Assembly (NCBI GenBank): GCA_030152865.1
Contig: JASLIW010000109.1
Coordinates: 1 to 19,837 of the forward strand
Reading direction: 5' to 3'
DNA length: 19,837 nt
From: Bacteroides sp.
GTDB lineage: Bacteria; Bacteroidota; Bacteroidia; Bacteroidales; Bacteroidaceae
This document shows, piece after piece, positions 16,928-19,837 of this stretch. The position numbers and the translations under genes are program-made. The first letter of the stretch is position 1. The number at the start of each line of letters is the position of its first letter. Under the pieces are notes generated by a model. The model worked only from the letters and a program-made list of their open reading frames with translations, had not been told where the DNA came from and made no database searches.

Positions 16928-17896
16928 ATGACTCATCTTTTTAAACGTAGTTTGATACCCATTTTACTTCTAGGTCTTTTTATTGTCATTCCAATGCTTT
17001 TAGGAAGTACGTTAGAAGAAACAAGCTATACACGTGATTCAAAATCAGGATTTATTGCTCCTGAAGTCCCCCAGCACTTTGTTTTTGCTGGAGAAAAGAT
17101 AGACTTAAGTCGAGCAGATTTGCACGAGCGTATGGATAGAGAAATTATATCGTTCTGCTATATGCATACCACTTCTACTTTGATTTTAAAAAGAGCCAAC
17201 CGCTATTTCCCACAGATTGAGAAAATACTTAAGGAGTGTGGTATACCCGATGATCTGAAGTATTTGATGGTGATTGAAAGTAGCCTAGATACGCAAGCTT
17301 ATTCTCCTGCAGGAGCTGCAGGTTTATGGCAGTTTATGAAGGGGACGGCACGTGACTTTGGTTTAGAAGTCAATGCGAATATTGATGAACGTTATCATGT
17401 AGAGAAATCAACAAGAGCCGCTTGTCAATATTTAAAAGGCGCTTATCAAAAATATCAGAGTTGGCTCACAGCCGCAGCCTCTTACAATGCAGGACAAGGA
17501 AGAATAAGTGGAGAACTAGCAAAGCAGAATGTGAGTCATGCGGCCGATCTCTGGCTAGTTCAAGAAACTTCACGCTACATGTTTCGTTTGATGGCCGTTA
17601 AAATGATGATGGAAAACCCTCAACAGTTTGGCTTTTACCTAAAGCCAAACCAGCTTTATCCAGCTATGGATTATAAGGTAGTACGTGTAAATACTCAGAT
17701 TAATGACTTGGTTGCTTTTGCCAAACAACATCAGATTAGTTATGCTCAGCTGAAAGAAGCAAACCCTTGGCTTAGAGGACGATTTTTAGAAAACAAGAGT
17801 CGACGCACTTATGAGGTTTTAATTCCTACTCAGCAGAGCTTGCATTATAAGCCAGCTCAGGTAAGGGTGCATAATCCAGCTTGGGTAGTTCATTAG
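16928..17896 (+). CDS. Membrane-anchored lytic transglycosylase, MltD-like
   Basis: Peptidoglycan lytic transglycosylase (GH23, SLT fold), expected to cut the MurNAc-GlcNAc bond in the periplasm and leave a 1,6-anhydro end. The 322-residue protein has one N-terminal hydrophobic segment (about 9-26) that could be a signal peptide or anchor. The SLT domain has catalytic Glu117 in VIESSLD, the GLWQFM motif (132-137) and the SYNAGQGR segment (185-192). Residues about 250-305 resemble a single diverged LysM-like module (VNTQINDLVAFAKQHQIS). MltD of E. coli has more LysM repeats. The gene has its own promoter and terminator, so it is a single-gene unit. Confidence 0.9.
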   Translation: MTHLFKRSLIPILLLGLFIVIPMLLGSTLEETSYTRDSKSGFIAPEVPQHFVFAGEKIDLSRADLHERMDREIISFCYMHTTSTLILKRANRYFPQIEKILKECGIPDDLKYLMVIESSLDTQAYSPAGAAGLWQFMKGTARDFGLEVNANIDERYHVEKSTRAACQYLKGAYQKYQSWLTAAASYNAGQGRISGELAKQNVSHAADLWLVQETSRYMFRLMAVKMMMENPQQFGFYLKPNQLYPAMDYKVVRVNTQINDLVAFAKQHQISYAQLKEANPWLRGRFLENKSRRTYEVLIPTQQSLHYKPAQVRVHNPAWVVH

Positions 17897-17907
17897 GTAG
17901 CATAAAA

Positions 17908-17934
17908 AAAGCCACTCAATCAAGGAGTGGCTTT
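17908..17934. terminator. Bidirectional intrinsic terminator
   Basis: Perfect 10-bp inverted repeat, arms AAAGCCACTC and GAGTGGCTTT with a seven-base loop, preceded by an A-run and followed by TTT. It lies between the convergent lytic transglycosylase and histone-like genes. Confidence 0.85.
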
Positions 17935-17950
17935 AAATACTTTATAAATC

Positions 17951-18127
17951 TTATTTCTTAGATTCGTCTAAAGATGCTTTACGGAAAGCTTTCATTGCTT
18001 TTTCTATTTCTAGAGAAGCTTTACGTGCTCTTACACCAGCAGCTTTGTTACCTTTCACGATTTGCTCGTTTGCGTCTTTATTAAATTCTTCAATAAGTTG
18101 TGCTACTTTTTCTACTAATTCTTTCAT
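17951..18127 (-). CDS. Histone H1-like protein (Hc1 family)
   Basis: Small basic helical protein of 58 residues resembling the Hc1-like proteins of Bacteroidales, thought to bind DNA in the nucleoid. Visible are an N-terminal amphipathic helix (MKELVEKVAQLIEEF), the lysine/arginine-rich stretch with GNKAAGVRARKAS near residues 23-35, and a C-terminal helix ending in a short Lys pair. It lacks the long Ala-Lys-Pro tail of chlamydial Hc1. I start it at the ATG at 18127 rather than an upstream in-frame ATG at 18160, because the -7 element at 18158-18165 overlaps the latter and the shorter form begins with the usual MKELVEK. Confidence 0.85.
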   Translation of the reverse strand: MKELVEKVAQLIEEFNKDANEQIVKGNKAAGVRARKASLEIEKAMKAFRKASLDESKK

Positions 18128-18157
18128 AATTATTTTATTACACGTTAATAATGTTAA

Positions 18158-18165
18158 CAAAAATA
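18158..18165 (-). promoter_or_regulatory. Promoter of the histone-like gene
   Basis: The minus strand reads TATTTTTG, an exact -7 match, with GTTG (three of four to TTTG) 18 bases upstream. The predicted start site is near 18151 and the leader about 24 bases. A short inverted repeat, GTTAA/TTAAC with a five-base spacer (18144-18158), spans the predicted start site and could be an operator. Confidence 0.6.
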
Positions 18166-18269
18166 CATTCTTTCTTGAAATAACAACGTATAAATGTATT
18201 TTTTTCTTACCCTTTAAATTGAATTATCGCCTTAATAGACGATTGAGGGGGCAATATAGCATATATTTT

Positions 18270-18911
18270 ATGGAATTATCAACAAATCGAGAATATTTAG
18301 AACATTTGATAGCAGAAGGTGAACATATCCACCAAGATTTCAAGTTTGAGATATCTAGTGCACGTAAAATAGCCAAGTCTTTATCTGCTTTTGCCAATAC
18401 AGAAGGAGGCCGACTCCTGATTGGTGTTAAGGATAATGGTAAGATAGCTGGAGTAAGCTCTGATGAAGAGTTGTATATGATTGAGGCAGCAGCTGATGTG
18501 TATTGCAGCCCAAAGGTCAATTTCGAAGTAGAACAAATACAGGTCGATGGGATGACCGTCCTTAATGTATGGATACCTGAGGTGAAAGAGAAACCCATTT
18601 ATGCACGTGATGAACAGGGTAAGTCTTGGGCGTATGTACGCATAGCCGATGAGAATATTTTGGCTAATGTGGTGCAGCTTGATGTTTGGAAAAATGCAAA
18701 TAAAGCCTTGGGTGAGTTGTTGACTTATACAAGCGAAGAACGGAGTTTGCTTCAAGAGCTCGGTGAACATGGTCCCTTAAGTATTAATCAGCTCGCACGT
18801 AACACAAACTTAGATCGAAGAAGAGTTATCCAACTTCTCACCAAGTTCATCCTTTTTGATGTAGTTGAATCGCTCTTTATACACCGAGGATTCTCCTATC
18901 AGTTAAAGTAA
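18270..18911 (+). CDS. AlbA_2 (Schlafen-fold) protein with C-terminal winged-helix-like region
   Basis: 213-residue cytoplasmic protein. The N-terminal domain (about 15-130) shows the AlbA_2/divergent AAA-4 pattern: QDFKFE (22-27), the AFANTEGGRLLIGV strand-helix-strand (40-53) and DNGKIAG (55-61). This fold binds DNA or RNA in other proteins and is often mislabelled as an ATP-binding transcriptional regulator. The last 60 or so residues read as a helix-turn-helix (LSINQLARNTNLDRRRVIQLL) and may form a winged helix. I start it at the ATG at 18270, because the longer frame upstream runs through the opposite-strand histone-like gene. The target is unknown; regulation of the divergent neighbour is a guess. 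Confidence 0.8.
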   Translation: MELSTNREYLEHLIAEGEHIHQDFKFEISSARKIAKSLSAFANTEGGRLLIGVKDNGKIAGVSSDEELYMIEAAADVYCSPKVNFEVEQIQVDGMTVLNVWIPEVKEKPIYARDEQGKSWAYVRIADENILANVVQLDVWKNANKALGELLTYTSEERSLLQELGEHGPLSINQLARNTNLDRRRVIQLLTKFILFDVVESLFIHRGFSYQLK

Positions 18912-18968
18912 GTACGAAAGAAACCTCTTCGCATATATCTAAAGAGAGTGATAATTTGCTTAAATTTG

Positions 18969-18976
18969 TATGTTTG
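18969..18976 (+). promoter_or_regulatory. -7 element for the basic hypothetical gene
   Basis: TATGTTTG is an exact TAnnTTTG match 32 bases before the start codon, predicting a leader of about 26 bases. No -33 TTTG lies at the usual distance. It suggests the gene is transcribed separately from the AlbA_2 gene. Confidence 0.5.
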
Positions 18977-19008
18977 CAAAGAGAAACTAAAAATAGAATA
19001 AATATACT

Positions 19009-19647
19009 ATGGGATTTTTTTCAAAACTATTCAATAAAAATAAAGGAGAAGCTACAGGGACAACAGAAGACTTTATGTCTTTGGTCCAAGTTTACTTTCA
19101 GTCTGTAATGGCTGTGAATAATGGTATTACTAATATCAGAGCTATCCCTGAAGTAGCTAACTTCAAAAGACTTTTTAAGATACCTACCCAAAAAGGACGC
19201 TTAGGATTGGGAGAGAAATCAGCAGCAAAAAAGATGCTAATCGAAGATTATGAACTGAGTGAGAAGTTTTTCTCTGAAATAGATAACTCCATTAAGCGCA
19301 ATTGTCGTAAGCCACAAGATGTGCAGACTTATGGTTTTTTATTCCAAGGATTCACGCAAGATCTTATGATGCTAGTGGGCAATTTAATGCAATGGAAGAT
19401 TCGTGTACCTAGTATGTTTAAAAAAACAATCTACTCTATGACAGAGCAAACCATTCATGAGGTTTGTACGAAGGCTGTGTTTAAAAAAGACGATGTACAT
19501 GCAGCTGCTATGAGTGTGCGTCAATACAAAGAGCGTTTAGGTTTTACGGAAGAATGGATGACAGAATTTGTATTCCGAGTTCTTCTTTTAGCCAAGAAGG
19601 ATGCTAAGCGCAACAAAAAGGAAAATAAGAAAGATAAAAAGAAGTAA
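19009..19647 (+). CDS. Hypothetical basic cytoplasmic protein
   Basis: 212-residue protein I do not recognise as a characterised family. It starts with a short amphipathic, basic MGFFSKLFNKNK segment that could touch membranes. The middle (about 23-190) looks mainly alpha-helical, without transmembrane segments or signal peptide. It ends in a Lys/Asn/Asp-rich tail of about 17 residues that may bind nucleic acid or be disordered. No Walker, metal-binding or catalytic motif is evident. Base and codon use match the neighbours. It has a candidate promoter upstream and a very strong terminator downstream, consistent with a stand-alone expressed gene. Confidence 0.75.
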   Translation: MGFFSKLFNKNKGEATGTTEDFMSLVQVYFQSVMAVNNGITNIRAIPEVANFKRLFKIPTQKGRLGLGEKSAAKKMLIEDYELSEKFFSEIDNSIKRNCRKPQDVQTYGFLFQGFTQDLMMLVGNLMQWKIRVPSMFKKTIYSMTEQTIHEVCTKAVFKKDDVHAAAMSVRQYKERLGFTEEWMTEFVFRVLLLAKKDAKRNKKENKKDKKK

Positions 19648-19662
19648 GAGAAATAATAGGAT

Positions 19663-19706
19663 AAAAACAGAGGTAGCAGCGTATATACGCTGCTACCTCT
19701 GTTTTT
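19663..19706. terminator. Bidirectional terminator, 44-base perfect palindrome
   Basis: Every base from 19663 to 19706 is part of one perfect inverted repeat (centre GTAT/ATAC), with AAAAA at one end and TTTTT at the other. It lies between the convergent hypothetical and Hsp20 genes and should terminate both. Confidence 0.92.
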
Positions 19707-19720
19707 AAAGTTACCTCTCT

Positions 19721-19837
19721 TTATTTGATTTCAATGATTCGTTCTGAGTTCTTGATTTCTGATTGTTCTAGTTTGGGTAGATTGATGTGTAAAACACCAT
19801 TATCAACCGAAGCAGAAATCTTGTTTTGATCAATGTT
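19721..19837 (-). CDS. Hsp20/alpha-crystallin small heat-shock protein (C-terminal end only)
   Basis: The last 38 codons are visible on the minus strand, running off the right edge. The peptide has the hallmark end of the alpha-crystallin domain: an ENGVLxIxLPK-type motif (here DNGVLHINLPK), followed by a short tail ending in an I-x-I pattern (RIIEIK), which docks neighbouring subunits in small heat-shock protein oligomers. Such proteins are ATP-independent holdases that keep unfolding proteins soluble. The start, promoter and regulation lie outside the window. Confidence 0.88.
   Translation of the reverse strand, partial: NIDQNKISASVDNGVLHINLPKLEQSEIKNSERIIEIK

Noticed and set aside
18045..18269. 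Long N-terminal extension of the AlbA_2 protein
   Set aside because: It runs antisense through the histone-like gene and the divergent promoter region, with low-complexity sequence. The family start fits the ATG at 18270.
18262..18269. TATATTTT directly before the AlbA_2 start codon as a -7 element
   Set aside because: It misses the conserved G, has no -33 partner, and would place the transcription start inside the coding region.
18270..18911. Schlafen-fold protein as a toxin or defence effector
   Set aside because: It has no recognisable effector domain or antitoxin partner. Small AlbA_2 plus helix-turn-helix proteins are common chromosomal genes in Bacteroidales.

Overview
The window looks like chromosomal core genome from a member of the Bacteroidota, most likely order Bacteroidales; I cannot name the genus. 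The reasons are: no Shine-Dalgarno sequences ahead of starts, several exact matches to the Bacteroidota -7 promoter element TAnnTTTG just upstream of genes, a small Hc1-type histone-like protein, a free-standing MetH-activation-like protein, and moderately AT-rich DNA with uniform codon use. I see no rRNA, tRNA, CRISPR array, insertion sequence, prophage or integration site. No gene-free stretch exceeds about 160 bases.

Left part (1-7184): the 3' portion of a lipid A-type phosphoethanolamine transferase (+) converges on a small outer-membrane beta-barrel gene (-) across a two-way terminator. Next come a PlsC-type acyltransferase (-) and, divergent from it, the sbcD-sbcC pair (+), which encodes a DNA-end-processing nuclease.

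Middle (7186-16768): a tightly packed four-gene minus-strand unit reads polyprenol-phosphate glycosyltransferase, dihydroorotase (pyrC), MetH-activation-like protein and membrane-anchored metallophosphoesterase. Its first three genes overlap. It is divergent from mfd (transcription-repair coupling factor, +). Converging on mfd is a GNAT-ygiQ pair (-). The mfd terminator hairpin is built partly from the last codons of ygiQ.

Right part (16891-19837): an MltD-like lytic transglycosylase (+) converges on a histone-like gene (-) across a two-way terminator. Divergent from that lies an AlbA_2/Schlafen-fold protein with a C-terminal helical, probably winged-helix, region (+). A conserved-looking but unrecognised basic protein (+) follows. 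The C-terminal end of an Hsp20 chaperone (-) enters from the right edge behind a 44-base perfect palindrome.

Functions are mainly housekeeping: envelope biogenesis (EptA-like, PlsC, OMP, glycosyltransferase, lytic transglycosylase), genome maintenance (SbcCD, Mfd, histone-like protein), and nucleotide and one-carbon metabolism (PyrC, MetH-activation-like). I found no convincing new multi-gene system. The points most worth checking are the MetH-activation-like protein with a degenerate AdoMet loop, a possible leaderless ygiQ transcript, the AlbA_2 regulator divergent from the histone-like gene, and the unknown basic protein.
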